Shown here piece after piece: positions 35,266-44,141 of a stretch of 64,000 bases of DNA. Under the pieces are notes generated by a model. It was not told the DNA's origin, searched no databases, and worked only from the letters and a program-made list of their open reading frames with translations. Position numbers and translations under genes: made by a program. The stretch is from Paenibacillus pasadenensis. Lineage in GTDB: Bacteria; Bacillota; Bacilli; Paenibacillales; Paenibacillaceae. The stretch covers positions 1 to 64,000 of the forward strand of contig NZ_JAMBOT010000009.1 of the NCBI RefSeq assembly GCF_023715725.1, given 5' to 3'. Within the stretch, counting starts at the first letter, position 1. Every line of letters starts with the position of its first letter.

Positions 35266-36561
35266 ATGTCTATTATCGTTGACGTATACGCACGCGAAGT
35301 GCTTGACTCCCGCGGCAACCCGACGGTTGAAGTTGAAGTATCCCTGGAGTCCGGCGGCAAAGGCCGCGCTATCGTTCCTTCCGGCGCATCCACTGGCGCT
35401 TACGAAGCGGTAGAGCTTCGTGACGGCGACAAAGGCCGTTACCTCGGCAAAGGCGTTCTGAAAGCCGTTGATAACGTGAACACGCTGATCGCTCCGGAAA
35501 TCATCGGCCTCGACGCGCTGGATCAAGTGCTGATCGACCGTAAAATGATCGAGCTGGACGGCACGCACAACAAAGGCAAACTCGGCGCAAACGCGATCCT
35601 CGCTGTTTCGATGGCTGTAGCCCGCGCTGCTGCTGACGCTCTCGACGTGCCTCTTTACACGTACCTGGGCGGATTCAACGCTAAAGTGCTGCCAGTTCCA
35701 ATGATGAACATCATCAACGGCGGCGAGCATGCCGACAACAACGTTGACGTGCAAGAGTTCATGGTTTTGCCGGTTGGCGCTGAAAGCTTCAAGGAAGCTC
35801 TGCGCATCGGCGCGGAAATTTTCCACAACCTGAAATCCGTTCTGAAAGACAAAGGCCTGAACACGGCTGTTGGCGACGAAGGCGGCTTTGCTCCTAACCT
35901 TTCTTCCAACGAAGAAGCGATCACGACGATCATCTCCGCAATCGAGCGCGCTGGCTACAAGCCGGGCGTAGACGTATTCCTGGGCATGGACGTTGCTTCC
36001 ACCGAGTTCTACAAAGATGGCAAATACCATCTTACGGGCGAAGGCAAATCCTATACTTCCGCTGAATTTGTCGACCTGCTTGCAAGCTGGGCGGACAAAT
36101 ACCCGATCATCACGATCGAAGACGGCTGCTCCGAAGACGACTGGGATGGCTGGAAGCTGCTTACCGACAAGCTGGGCGGCAAAGTGCAGCTCGTTGGCGA
36201 CGACCTGTTCGTAACGAACACCGAGCGTCTGTCCGACGGTATCGACAAAGGCGTAGGCAACTCCATCCTCGTTAAAGTAAACCAAATCGGTTCCCTGACG
36301 GAAACGTTCGACGCCATCGAAATGGCAAAACGCGCTGGCTACACGGCTGTTATCTCCCACCGCTCCGGCGAGTCCGAGGACAGCACGATTGCCGACATCG
36401 CTGTTGCAACAAACGCCGGCCAAATCAAAACGGGCGCTCCTTCCCGTACGGACCGGGTTGCGAAGTACAACCAATTGCTTCGCATCGAGGACCAGCTCGG
36501 CTCCACGGCTCAATACGCCGGCCGCAGCGCGTTCTACAACCTCAAAAACTTCAAGAAGTAA
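35266..36561 (+). CDS. eno: enolase
   Basis: A 431-residue enolase. DSRGNPTVEVEV at the start, GDEGGFAPNL, metal-ligand ITIEDGCSEDDWDG, and the C-terminal signature SHRSGESEDSTIADIAV are all intact. ATG 35266 has AAGGAG at 35250-35255. An upstream in-frame extension of 21 codons has no ribosome binding site. Last gene of the cggR-eno cluster. Confidence 0.97.
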   Translation: MSIIVDVYAREVLDSRGNPTVEVEVSLESGGKGRAIVPSGASTGAYEAVELRDGDKGRYLGKGVLKAVDNVNTLIAPEIIGLDALDQVLIDRKMIELDGTHNKGKLGANAILAVSMAVARAAADALDVPLYTYLGGFNAKVLPVPMMNIINGGEHADNNVDVQEFMVLPVGAESFKEALRIGAEIFHNLKSVLKDKGLNTAVGDEGGFAPNLSSNEEAITTIISAIERAGYKPGVDVFLGMDVASTEFYKDGKYHLTGEGKSYTSAEFVDLLASWADKYPIITIEDGCSEDDWDGWKLLTDKLGGKVQLVGDDLFVTNTERLSDGIDKGVGNSILVKVNQIGSLTETFDAIEMAKRAGYTAVISHRSGESEDSTIADIAVATNAGQIKTGAPSRTDRVAKYNQLLRIEDQLGSTAQYAGRSAFYNLKNFKK

Positions 36562-36571
36562 TGGTTTAAAT

Positions 36572-36603
36572 GTCCTGTCCGCTTTTGCGGGCGGGACTTT
36601 TTT
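36572..36603 (+). terminator. terminator of the glycolytic cluster
   Basis: Stem GTCCTGTCCGC / GCGGGCGGGAC (two G-U pairs), loop TTTT, then six T. Confidence 0.9.
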
Positions 36604-36643
36604 ATACACACACAAATATTTAAAAGCTGGTAAAAAGAGCGGA

Positions 36644-36763
36644 GCCAAAGGTCGAGCCCGTAGAAGCGTCAGCGTTCGCCTTTAACGTCGGATTTCAACC
36701 CCTTTGGGAGGTTGAGTTCGAAGAAATCCGAGGTTAACAGCGATCGGAGGGCCGACCTTTGGC
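36644..36763 (+). repeat. nested inverted-repeat element (possible structured RNA)
   Basis: Three nested arms: outer GCCAAAGGTCG (36644-36654) with CGACCTTTGGC (36753-36763), perfect over 11 bp; middle TTAACGTCGGATTTC (36682-36696) with GAAATCCGAGGTTAA (36723-36737), one mismatch; inner AACC/GGTT (36697-36713). GACTTTTT follows shortly after. It occupies the 368-bp gap between eno and the isomerase gene. A partial second copy is at 37859-37885. Confidence 0.8.
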
Positions 36764-36929
36764 GCAGCGGGACTTTTTAGCCAGTCTTTTAAAAGACAAA
36801 ATAGCAAACAAAAGCTGCAAAAACAGACATGGCAAGCGCTATCAATGGAACGCTATACTAAGAGGCGTTAAGAGACGAGCAGGAGAGCGTCAACCGAACC
36901 TAACCAATCCGAACAGGCGGTGTTCAAGC

Positions 36930-37694
36930 ATGGCTAAACCTCAAGTTGGACTGCAGCTTTACACGCTTCGCGATCAGACGGAAAAAGACTTTCTGGGCAC
37001 AATCAGCAAGGTAGCCGATATGGGCTACAACTACGTCGAATTCGCCGGTTATTTTAATACTAGCCCGGAGGATCTCAACAAGGTGCTGCAGGAAACAGGC
37101 ATCAAGGCCGTTTCCGCCCATGTGGGGCTTAATTTCAACAACCCGGAGAAAATGCAGCAGGATCTGGCGGAGCAGATCGAATACGCTAAGGCGATCGGGC
37201 TGAAATACCTCATCACGCCATGGGCTCCGCTTCCGGAAAATCCGGAGCTGTCCGATGTGGAAAGCCTTGTCGCTACGCTGCAAAAAGCGGCCAAACAGGT
37301 GAAGGAAGCCGGTCTGACGTACGGCTACCATAACCATGACTTTGAGTTCAAAAAGGTGGACGGCAAGCCTGTCATCGACCATCTGCTGGAGCTCATCCCG
37401 GCAGAAGATATGATTATGGAATTCGACCTGGGCTGGGTTCATATGGGCGGACAATCTCCGGCCGAATATGTGAAACGGTACGCGGGACGTACGCCGATTG
37501 CCCATCTGAAGGACTTCGGCGACGGCCGCCGCGACACAGAGGTCGGCAGCGGCTCGGTCGATTTTGACACCGTCTTCTCCATCGCCGAGGATGCGGGCAT
37601 CGAGTACTTTATCGTGGAGCAGGAGGAATTTGCGAAGTCCTCTCTGGAAAGCGCCAAGCTGAGCCTCGATTATCTGCGCTCCAAAGGGTATTAA
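36930..37694 (+). CDS. sugar phosphate isomerase/epimerase (xylose-isomerase-like TIM barrel)
   Basis: A 254-residue AP-endonuclease-2-type barrel. VGLQLYTLRD at the start, GLTYGYHNHDFEF, and MEFDLGWVHMGG plus IVEQEEF carry the metal ligands expected for IolE/IolI-like isomerases. Neighbours give no substrate hint. ATG 36930 has AGGCGG upstream. The open frame extends 57 codons further into the inverted-repeat element, which is not coding in my view. Confidence 0.85.
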   Translation: MAKPQVGLQLYTLRDQTEKDFLGTISKVADMGYNYVEFAGYFNTSPEDLNKVLQETGIKAVSAHVGLNFNNPEKMQQDLAEQIEYAKAIGLKYLITPWAPLPENPELSDVESLVATLQKAAKQVKEAGLTYGYHNHDFEFKKVDGKPVIDHLLELIPAEDMIMEFDLGWVHMGGQSPAEYVKRYAGRTPIAHLKDFGDGRRDTEVGSGSVDFDTVFSIAEDAGIEYFIVEQEEFAKSSLESAKLSLDYLRSKGY

Positions 37695-37786
37695 AAACCT
37701 GCAGGCCGGCGGATAGAAGCTTGTCGGCTGGTGTAAATCGACCTGCTGCTTGTAGTCACGCGGTGCAGGTTACTGTACTTTGGCTT

Positions 37787-37815
37787 GAAAGGACTGGCAG
37801 AGGCCGGTCCTTTTT
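37787..37815 (+). terminator. terminator after the isomerase gene
   Basis: Stem AAAGGACTGGC / GCCGGTCCTTT, loop AGAG, then TTT. Confidence 0.85.
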
Positions 37816-37858
37816 GCGTTTAGCGGGAACTAGTCATTTAAGTTGGCGGTGAAAAAGT

Positions 37859-37885
37859 GATCGGAGGTCCGAGCTTTGGCGCAGC
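37859..37885 (+). repeat. partial copy of the nested inverted-repeat element
   Basis: GATCGGAGG-T-CCGA-G-CTTTGGCGCAGC matches the 3' arm of the element at 36742-36767 with two differences. The 5' arm partner is missing. The 377-bp gap between the isomerase gene and secG otherwise holds only a terminator and the secG promoter. Confidence 0.7.
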
Positions 37886-37912
37886 AAGTATTGTTCACCT
37901 GTCATGGAATGC

Positions 37913-37942
37913 TTGTTTCCGTCGAGGCGCGTATGATATAAT
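37913..37942 (+). promoter_or_regulatory. promoter of secG
   Basis: TTGTTT (37913-37918), 18-bp spacer, TATAAT (37937-37942). Confidence 0.5.
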
Positions 37943-38071
37943 GAAATCGCTGTTTATGATGCGGTTTTGCCCATGCATGCCGCTTGCTGGCTGCAGGAGA
38001 CGGCCTGCATGTGCAAAACTCATAACGGCTGGCAGCCGGGAGGCTGTACGAAGGCTGGGAGGTAACCAAGC

Positions 38072-38302
38072 ATGGATCTTTTCCTGAAAATTGTGCTCGT
38101 CATTTTTTCCGTTGGTCTGATTGCGGTTGTTCTGCTGCAAAAAGGTAAAAGTGCCGGTCTTGCTGGAGCAATCTCCGGCGGCGCAGAGCATCTGTTCGGC
38201 AAACAAAAAGCACGCGGCCTGGACCTGTTTCTACAGCGTCTGACCATCGGCCTGGCAGCTGGATTTTTCATCGTAGCGCTCCTGGTCGCTTACCTGAAAT
38301 AG
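38072..38302 (+). CDS. secG: preprotein translocase subunit SecG
   Basis: A 76-residue protein with two transmembrane helices (LFLKIVLVIFSVGLIAVVLL and LTIGLAAGFFIVALLVAYL) joined by the conserved loop SAGLAGAISGGAEHLFGKQK. It is the small accessory subunit of the SecYEG channel. GGGAGG lies ahead of the ATG. secG before rnr and smpB is the usual Bacillales order. Confidence 0.95.
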   Translation: MDLFLKIVLVIFSVGLIAVVLLQKGKSAGLAGAISGGAEHLFGKQKARGLDLFLQRLTIGLAAGFFIVALLVAYLK

Positions 38303-38320
38303 CACGGATGAAGCATTGAC

Positions 38321-38350
38321 GAAGCGGGGGAATCCCCGCTTTTTCTTTTT
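38321..38350 (+). terminator. terminator of secG
   Basis: Stem AAGCGGGG / CCCCGCTT with loop GAAT, then TTTCTTTTT. Confidence 0.9.
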
Positions 38351-38462
38351 ATTCTGAGGAGACAACGGTTGATGAGGCCTGATTTCGTGTATACTACATA
38401 GGAGATAGAAGTGGCTGGAACTGCCAGTTCAGGACGGTACGGCACGAGGTGAGAAGGAGAAC

Positions 38463-41400
38463 ATGACCATCGAACAACAATCACTGCTCGACTTGATGAA
38501 CCAGCCGGCGTACAAGCCGATGACGTATCAAGAGTTGGAAAGGCAGCTCGGTATTAACAACGCCTCTGATTTTAAAGCCTTTTTGAAGCTGCTCAATGAG
38601 CTGGAGGAAAAAGGTGCGATTCTCCGCAGCGAGTCCGGCGCATATGGCCTGCCGCAGCACATGAATCTGCTCAAGGGCAGACTGCAGGTGCATGCCAAAG
38701 GTTTTGCTTTTCTGCTGCCTGAGGACAAGGCTCATCCCGATGTGTACATCGGCGCCAATGACCTGAACACCGGTATGAACGGTGACACGGTACTGGTGCG
38801 CGTTACGACGCGCGGGCCAGGCGGCGGCCGCATGGAAGGCGAGGTTGTACGGATCGCAGAACGCGCCGTCAAACAGCTCGTCGGCACATTTGAGAGCCAT
38901 GAAAGCTTCGGTTTTGTTTCCCCGGACGACAAACGCATTAACCGGGACATTTTCATCCCGCAGGGTTCGTTCGGCGGTGCGGTTACCGGCATGAAGGTTG
39001 TTGCCAATATTACGAATTATCCAGAGGGCCGTTCGGCCGCTCAAGGCGAAATTATCGAAGTGCTTGGCCACAAAAACGATCCCGGCGTCGACATTTTGTC
39101 CATTATCCGCAAGCATCAGCTGCCGGAAAGCTTCCCTGATGAAGTGATGGACGAAGCCGAGGCAGCGCCCGACTCCATTACGGAGGAGGAAATTGTCAGC
39201 CAGGGACGGCGCGATCTGCGCGACAAAACGATCGTCACGATTGACGGCGAAGACGCAAAGGATCTGGACGATGCGGTTAATATTGAGCGCCTGCCTAACG
39301 GCAACTACTTGCTCGGCGTTCATATCGCGGATGTCAGCTATTATGTGCGCGAACGCTCTGCATTGGATCAAGAGGCGTACCGCCGCGGGACAAGCGTATA
39401 TTTGACAGACCGGGTCATTCCGATGCTGCCGCACCGTCTGTCCAACGGAATTTGCTCGCTGCATCCGAAGGTAGACCGGCTGACGATGAGCTGTGAAATG
39501 GAGTTCGATGCAGCTACGCTGAAGCGGGTCCGGCACGATGTTTTCACGAGTGTTATTCGTTCCAAGGAGCGGATGTCGTACACAAATGTGCGTAAAATTC
39601 TTACGCCGGACGAGCCGGAGGAGCTTGATGCGGAGCTGACGGCGCAGGCTCAACCGGAGGGAGAAGCTCCGTTAACAAGCGGCGACTGGAGTCCTGTCTC
39701 TGTTGACGAAGCGGAGTTTGATCCGAGCCTCAGCGTTCCTGCTGAAAAGCTTCCTCCCGGCGGAATGGGTACAATCGTTGCCGATGATGATGGCGGCGTG
39801 CCGCGTCATTTTGGCGAGGAGGACGAGCTGCTTCCATCAGAGGAAGGAACGGCATCCGAGCCTCTTCCTATCGACGAAGTGGAGTCCGAAGACGATTCTG
39901 TTACCCGGCCGGAAAGGCTGCAAAGCCCTTCCGACATGGGCCTCATCATTCCAGGCGGCGACGCCGGCATTCCCGGAGAGAACACCGACGAGGAATTTGC
40001 GAAGGACGACAAAGGTTTTTATGAAGGAAGCTCCGAAACGAATGAAGCTCCGGCGGCCGAACAGGGCCGCTCCGGCTCGACCAACCCTTGGCTGGCGCAG
40101 GAAGCTCAGCCGGTCGTCAACAACAAACGCGGCGGCCGCAAAGGCGAGAAGCTTCGCGCCCGGCAGGAGGATTTTGACCAACTGGACGCTTTTGCAGCCT
40201 CCGGGGAGTCGGATCGTCCTGTTGAAACAGCCGCAGAGCGGGCAGTACGCGAAGCAGCTGAACGGGAGGAACGCGCGGCGCGCCGTGCGGAGAAAGCCGA
40301 GCTGCTGGAGCGTTACGCTGAGCTAGTGCCTACCTTCCAGCTGATGGAGGAGCTTGCAATGAAGCTTCGCCGCCAGCGCATGAAGCGCGGCGCGATTGAT
40401 TTTGACTTCCAGGAGTCTAAAATCATCGTTGACGAGGAAGGCAAACCGATTGATATCGTCAAGCGCGAGCGTTCGATCGCCGAGATGATTATCGAGGAGT
40501 TCATGCTTGCCGCTAACGAAACGGTGTCGGAGCATTTTTACTGGCTGAAGGTGCCGTTCCTTTACCGGATTCATGAGAATCCGGACGGGGAAAAGCTGAT
40601 GACCTTTATCCAGATCGCCTCCAACTTCGGTTATGGCGTGAAAGGCAAAAACAACACGGTCCATCCCAAGGCGCTGCAATCGCTGCTGGAGGAGATTAAG
40701 GGCACCAAAGAGGAAACAGTGCTTTCCACCATGATGCTCCGCTCCATGAAGCAGGCGCGTTACGACGCCCAAAGCCTTGGCCACTATGGCTTGGCTGCGG
40801 AGTATTACAGCCACTTCACCTCTCCGATCCGGCGTTATCCCGATCTGGTTATTCATCGGGTCATTCGAGAGGTGCTTGAAAACGGCGGTATGCTTAGCGA
40901 AGCGCGGATTGAGTCGCTTGCGGCCCGCATGCCGGACATTGCCCAGCAATCGTCGGAACGCGAACGGGTAGCGGTAGACGCCGAGCGGGATACGGATCAG
41001 CTTAAAAAATGCGAGTTTATGCTCGATAAAGTAGGAGAAGAGTTCACGGGCATCATCAGCAGCGTGACCGGCTTCGGAATTTTCGTGGAGCTGCCGAACA
41101 CGGTAGAAGGTCTTATTCGGCTGAGCAGCCTGAGCGACGACTACTACCACTTTGACGATCAGCAGATGATCCTCATCGGTGAGCGCACCTCCAACATGTA
41201 TCGCATCGGGGACGAGGTGAAAGTGCGCGTGGAGCGGGTAGATATGGATGAGCATCAGATTGACTTCGCGATGGTCGAAGGAGGTTCTCGCGGAGCAGCC
41301 CAAAGGGGCGGAGCGCGCGGGAACCGCGGAGGGCGCGGAGCCAAAGGGCGCCGCGGCAAGGATGCCGCGGCCGGCCGGAACGGCGGCAGCGGGCAAGGCG

Positions 41401-42239
41401 GCGCAGCCGCCGGGCGCGCTGGCGCAGGCGGCAGGCCTGCCGCGCAGAGCGGCGGGCCGGCGGCTGCGCCGGCGAGCGGCGCGCGGCCGGGAGCGCAGCG
41501 CGGACGCGGGGCCGGCGAAGCCGGCAGCCGCGGCCCGGGCGCAGCCGGGCGCGGTCAGCGTGGGGGCGGCGGCGGTAGAGGCCGCCGCGACAGCGGCTTT
41601 GGCCCTAACGGCTGGCGCGGCAGCATGCCGGAGGACATCCCGAATGTACGGGATGACAATCCGTGGAGCATGCGAGAAGGCGGCAAAGTAGAAAGCACGA
41701 AGCGTACCGACATGTGGGGTCTGCCGGTTCCTCCGGCCAGCATGGGCAATCGCGCTGGCGGCCGTCCAGGCGGAGCGCCTGGCGATCGCAACCGCAGCCG
41801 CGGCGCAGCTCCTGAGGGAGCGCCGCGCGGCAATGGCCGTGGCAAAGGCGCCCGCGGGCCGTCCATCAGCGGCGCTGCAGCAGCTCCGGCAGATAACAAT
41901 GCCGGCGCAAGCGCACCGCAGCAGCAGCAGGAGCAAACCTCCAGCGGCGCTAAGAGCAAGCGCAAACGCCGCAAAGGCAGCAGCACCGCGCCTTCGATTC
42001 GCGAAGTTACGCGTGCTGACATTGCCGATCTGTTCCGCGATATGGACGCGGAATCGCGCGCTTCCGTCACTCCGTCGGAAGCGGCACCGGAGGGCGGCGG
42101 CGGCTCCAAGCGCAGCCGTTCCCGCCGTAAGAAGAACAAAGGCGGCGCGGCAGGCGCTCCGCCGGTGAGCGGAGGAGACGCTGGCGTGAACAGCAGCGCT
42201 CCGCGCCAAAGCAATCCTGGCGGCGAAGGTGCCGAATAA
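38463..42239 (+). CDS. rnr: ribonuclease R with internal acidic insertion and RGG-rich tail
   Basis: A 1258-residue 3'-5' exoribonuclease, far longer than the usual 750-820. Order: N-terminal helix-turn-helix and cold-shock domains (1-230); RNB catalytic domain with TIDGEDAKDLDDAV (Asp 261, 267, 269, 270); S1 domain (about 858-938). Inside the RNB domain, residues about 384-614 are an acidic, Pro/Ser/Glu-rich low-complexity stretch where other RNase R proteins have about 15 residues. The catalytic sequence then resumes at ERYAELVPTFQLMEELAMKL. After the S1 domain comes a tail of about 318 residues, first Arg/Gly/Ala-rich (GGRGAKGRRG, RGQRGGGGGRGRR), then basic Lys/Arg clusters. The frame is continuous, so this is not a pseudogene. 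Confidence 0.92.
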   Translation: MTIEQQSLLDLMNQPAYKPMTYQELERQLGINNASDFKAFLKLLNELEEKGAILRSESGAYGLPQHMNLLKGRLQVHAKGFAFLLPEDKAHPDVYIGANDLNTGMNGDTVLVRVTTRGPGGGRMEGEVVRIAERAVKQLVGTFESHESFGFVSPDDKRINRDIFIPQGSFGGAVTGMKVVANITNYPEGRSAAQGEIIEVLGHKNDPGVDILSIIRKHQLPESFPDEVMDEAEAAPDSITEEEIVSQGRRDLRDKTIVTIDGEDAKDLDDAVNIERLPNGNYLLGVHIADVSYYVRERSALDQEAYRRGTSVYLTDRVIPMLPHRLSNGICSLHPKVDRLTMSCEMEFDAATLKRVRHDVFTSVIRSKERMSYTNVRKILTPDEPEELDAELTAQAQPEGEAPLTSGDWSPVSVDEAEFDPSLSVPAEKLPPGGMGTIVADDDGGVPRHFGEEDELLPSEEGTASEPLPIDEVESEDDSVTRPERLQSPSDMGLIIPGGDAGIPGENTDEEFAKDDKGFYEGSSETNEAPAAEQGRSGSTNPWLAQEAQPVVNNKRGGRKGEKLRARQEDFDQLDAFAASGESDRPVETAAERAVREAAEREERAARRAEKAELLERYAELVPTFQLMEELAMKLRRQRMKRGAIDFDFQESKIIVDEEGKPIDIVKRERSIAEMIIEEFMLAANETVSEHFYWLKVPFLYRIHENPDGEKLMTFIQIASNFGYGVKGKNNTVHPKALQSLLEEIKGTKEETVLSTMMLRSMKQARYDAQSLGHYGLAAEYYSHFTSPIRRYPDLVIHRVIREVLENGGMLSEARIESLAARMPDIAQQSSERERVAVDAERDTDQLKKCEFMLDKVGEEFTGIISSVTGFGIFVELPNTVEGLIRLSSLSDDYYHFDDQQMILIGERTSNMYRIGDEVKVRVERVDMDEHQIDFAMVEGGSRGAAQRGGARGNRGGRGAKGRRGKDAAAGRNGGSGQGGAAAGRAGAGGRPAAQSGGPAAAPASGARPGAQRGRGAGEAGSRGPGAAGRGQRGGGGGRGRRDSGFGPNGWRGSMPEDIPNVRDDNPWSMREGGKVESTKRTDMWGLPVPPASMGNRAGGRPGGAPGDRNRSRGAAPEGAPRGNGRGKGARGPSISGAAAAPADNNAGASAPQQQQEQTSSGAKSKRKRRKGSSTAPSIREVTRADIADLFRDMDAESRASVTPSEAAPEGGGGSKRSRSRRKKNKGGAAGAPPVSGGDAGVNSSAPRQSNPGGEGAE

Positions 42240-42292
42240 GCTTTGGAAGTTTACTTTTGTTAAGCGGCTGTGATAGCCGTTTACCTTTACAA

Positions 42293-42323
42293 GACAGGGA
42301 TTGCCATTGGCAGTCCCTGTTTC
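42293..42323 (+). terminator. terminator of rnr
   Basis: Stem ACAGGGATTGCC / GGCAGTCCCTGT with loop ATT, then TTC. The T run is short. Confidence 0.6.
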
Positions 42324-42339
42324 ATTACTTAAATGCGAT

Positions 42340-42369
42340 TTGGCGAAGAGGATACATTTCCATTACAAT
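42340..42369 (+). promoter_or_regulatory. putative promoter of smpB
   Basis: TTGGCG (42340-42345), 18-bp spacer, TACAAT (42364-42369). Confidence 0.4.
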
Positions 42370-42430
42370 GGAAGAAGATTCAAAGTCGAACATAATGTAG
42401 ATGTTCAGCTTTATGAAAGGGGCGAATGCC

Positions 42431-42916
42431 ATGGCCAAAAACAAAGACCAGTCTCAAAAACCGCTCGCCCAGAACAAAAAAGCGTCCCACGATTATTTTA
42501 TCGAGGAGACGTATGAAGCCGGTATGGTGCTGATGGGCACCGAGATCAAGTCGCTGCGTACGGGACGCGCAAACCTGAATGATTCGTTTGCAACCGTTCG
42601 TAATGGCGAGATCTTTTTGCACAATCTGCATATTAGTCCTTTCGAACAGGGCAATCGCCATAACCCGACCGATCCAACGCGCGCGCGTAAGCTGCTGCTG
42701 CACAAATCGCAGATTGCCAAGCTCTTCGGCCAGTCCAAGCAGGAAGGCTACTCCATCGTTCCGTTGAAGATTTATGTGCGCAACGGATATGCGAAGATTC
42801 TCATTGGGCTCGGCAAAGGTAAAAAGCAATACGACAAACGCGAGTCGGCCGCGAAAAAGGATGCGCAAAGAGATATCCAGCGTGCGCTTCGCGAAAAGCA
42901 AAAGGTGGCTCGTTAA
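42431..42916 (+). CDS. smpB: SsrA-binding protein SmpB
   Basis: A 161-residue tmRNA partner that delivers SsrA to stalled ribosomes. ASHDYFIEETYEAGMVLMGT near the start, RTGRANLNDSF, and a basic C-terminal tail KKDAQRDIQRALREKQK that reaches into the mRNA channel are conserved. ATG 42431 follows AAAGGGG. The ssrA gene lies 253 bp downstream. Confidence 0.97.
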   Translation: MAKNKDQSQKPLAQNKKASHDYFIEETYEAGMVLMGTEIKSLRTGRANLNDSFATVRNGEIFLHNLHISPFEQGNRHNPTDPTRARKLLLHKSQIAKLFGQSKQEGYSIVPLKIYVRNGYAKILIGLGKGKKQYDKRESAAKKDAQRDIQRALREKQKVAR

Positions 42917-43030
42917 GAGCCGAAATGCAGGGCTTATAGGCATGACCTGGTAATGCTTAATAACACTTTCCGTTTTGACCAAAAGGCATCATGAGATCCA
43001 ATCATTGCTTCGCAATTGCCCGGCAAGATG

Positions 43031-43039
43031 TGTTATACT
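43031..43039 (+). promoter_or_regulatory. possible extended -10 promoter of ssrA
   Basis: TGTTATACT (TGN plus TATACT) about 130 bp before the mature tmRNA 5' end. No good -35 box is visible. It implies a long 5' precursor. Confidence 0.35.
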
Positions 43040-43169
43040 AGGTACATCAAACGTTACGTTGGCTTTTGAATTGCAATGCTGTGCGGAATGCTCGTCACAG
43101 TCCTTGCGCTTCGGACCGCCGCGCGGCTGCTGCAGCTTAGGTGTATGCGCCGGCAGGACGGATCCTTTC

Positions 43170-43530
43170 GGGGGCGTTTATGGATTCGACGGGGGTAGTT
43201 CGAGCATGGGTTGCGGGTAGTGGGGACGCGTCCGCTTTATCAACGCTAAAGCCTATTAAATGGCAACCAACGTACAACTTTAGCAGCAGCCTAAGAAACT
43301 GTATGCTAAGCTCCTCTCCAGCATCGCCTATGTGCCGGATGTAGGGGCTCACCCTTAGTAGGCTACGCTGTCGCATCTCCGCCTGGGGTGTGCTGAAGAA
43401 GACAATCAGGCTGACCTGTAGGATAGCCGGTTACGGGGCGCTCTTGCAGGTGACATCAAATCTGTGACTACACCCGTAGATGCCTGTGTGCCGTTGCCTT
43501 CGGACAGGGGTTCAAATCCCCTCGCCTCCA
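43170..43530 (+). ncRNA. ssrA: transfer-messenger RNA (tmRNA)
   Basis: A 361-nt tmRNA. The tRNA-like ends pair GGGGGCG with CGCCTCC plus discriminator A; GTTTATGGATTCGAC follows the 5' end and the T-arm is AGGGGTTCAAATCCCCT. CCA is not encoded: TAT follows the discriminator. The tag reading frame, aligned to B. subtilis ssrA, resumes at GGC 43262 and reads GNQRTTLAAA before TAA at 43292. With the initial Ala from tmRNA the tag is AGNQRTTLAAA, shorter than the B. subtilis tag but with the usual hydrophobic LAA-type end recognised by ClpXP. Confidence 0.95.
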
Positions 43531-43543
43531 TATGGTACAGTAG

Positions 43544-43571
43544 AAAAAGCGACCATCCGGTCGCTTTTTTT
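43544..43571 (+). terminator. terminator of ssrA
   Basis: Stem AAAAGCGACC / GGTCGCTTTT, loop ATCC, then a T run. Confidence 0.92.
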
Positions 43572-43688
43572 GCATGCTCATAATTAAAAAGGCAGTAAAC
43601 CGCTCAAACTCAAGGAGCTACTGGAGATGATGCCGATGCCAGCTCCCGCTTCTACTCAGACTCCAGCACACGCCACTCACACTCACAG

Positions 43689-44141
43689 TCACCGCTCCTC
43701 CTGCAAAGCGCGATACACTTTAGCCAGCCCTTTTTCAATCACCTTACGTTCTTCCTCGTCCAAGACGCTGAGAAAATAATTCGATATCCCGTCCGCATAC
43801 GTTGGCCATGTGGCGAGAAAGGCCTTTTTACCTTCCCGTGTCAAAATGGCAAAAGCTCCCCGCCGATCTTCCTCCGTTCTTTCTCTGGTTACGAATCCTT
43901 CACGTTCCAGTCGTTCGACAACACGTGTCAGACCGCTGCGGGTTATGACCACTTTTTTAGCCAGGTCGGTCATTCGGAGCTTTTTGTCCGGGGATTGATA
44001 CAAGGCGACCAATACGTCGTATGTCGTCAACGGAATTTTCCGCTGCTCGGATAAATCCTTTTCAATTCGCTCAATTACGGCTGCATGTGCATTCACAAAC
44101 GCACGCCAAACGGACAACTGTTCTTCCTCTAGTCCATTCAT
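43689..44141 (-). CDS. MarR-family transcriptional regulator
   Basis: A 150-residue winged-helix repressor. The recognition region LRMTDLAKKVVITRSGLTRV, VERLEREGFVTRE and the wing EEDRRGAFAILTREGKKAF are typical. ATG 44141 (MNGLEEEQLSVW) has GGGAGG 10 nt upstream. The frame stays open for 69 more codons upstream, but that part has no family similarity. It is divergent from the EamA transporter gene, which it probably controls. Confidence 0.88.
   Translation of the reverse strand: MNGLEEEQLSVWRAFVNAHAAVIERIEKDLSEQRKIPLTTYDVLVALYQSPDKKLRMTDLAKKVVITRSGLTRVVERLEREGFVTRERTEEDRRGAFAILTREGKKAFLATWPTYADGISNYFLSVLDEEERKVIEKGLAKVYRALQEER

Noticed and set aside
36759..36929. N-terminal extension of the TIM-barrel isomerase
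   Set aside because: It begins inside the inverted-repeat element, lacks a ribosome binding site and adds 57 basic residues not expected in the family.
40323..42209. Open frame of 628 codons opposite rnr
   Set aside because: It results from the GC-rich, low-complexity Arg/Gly/Ala tail of RNase R. The product is Arg/Ala-rich without recognisable domains.
43627..43776. 49-codon His-rich open frame with ATG after GGAG, near the ssrA terminator
   Set aside because: Half of it is antisense to the marR 3' end, and the composition (ACTCAC-type repeats) looks like simple sequence. No supporting promoter.
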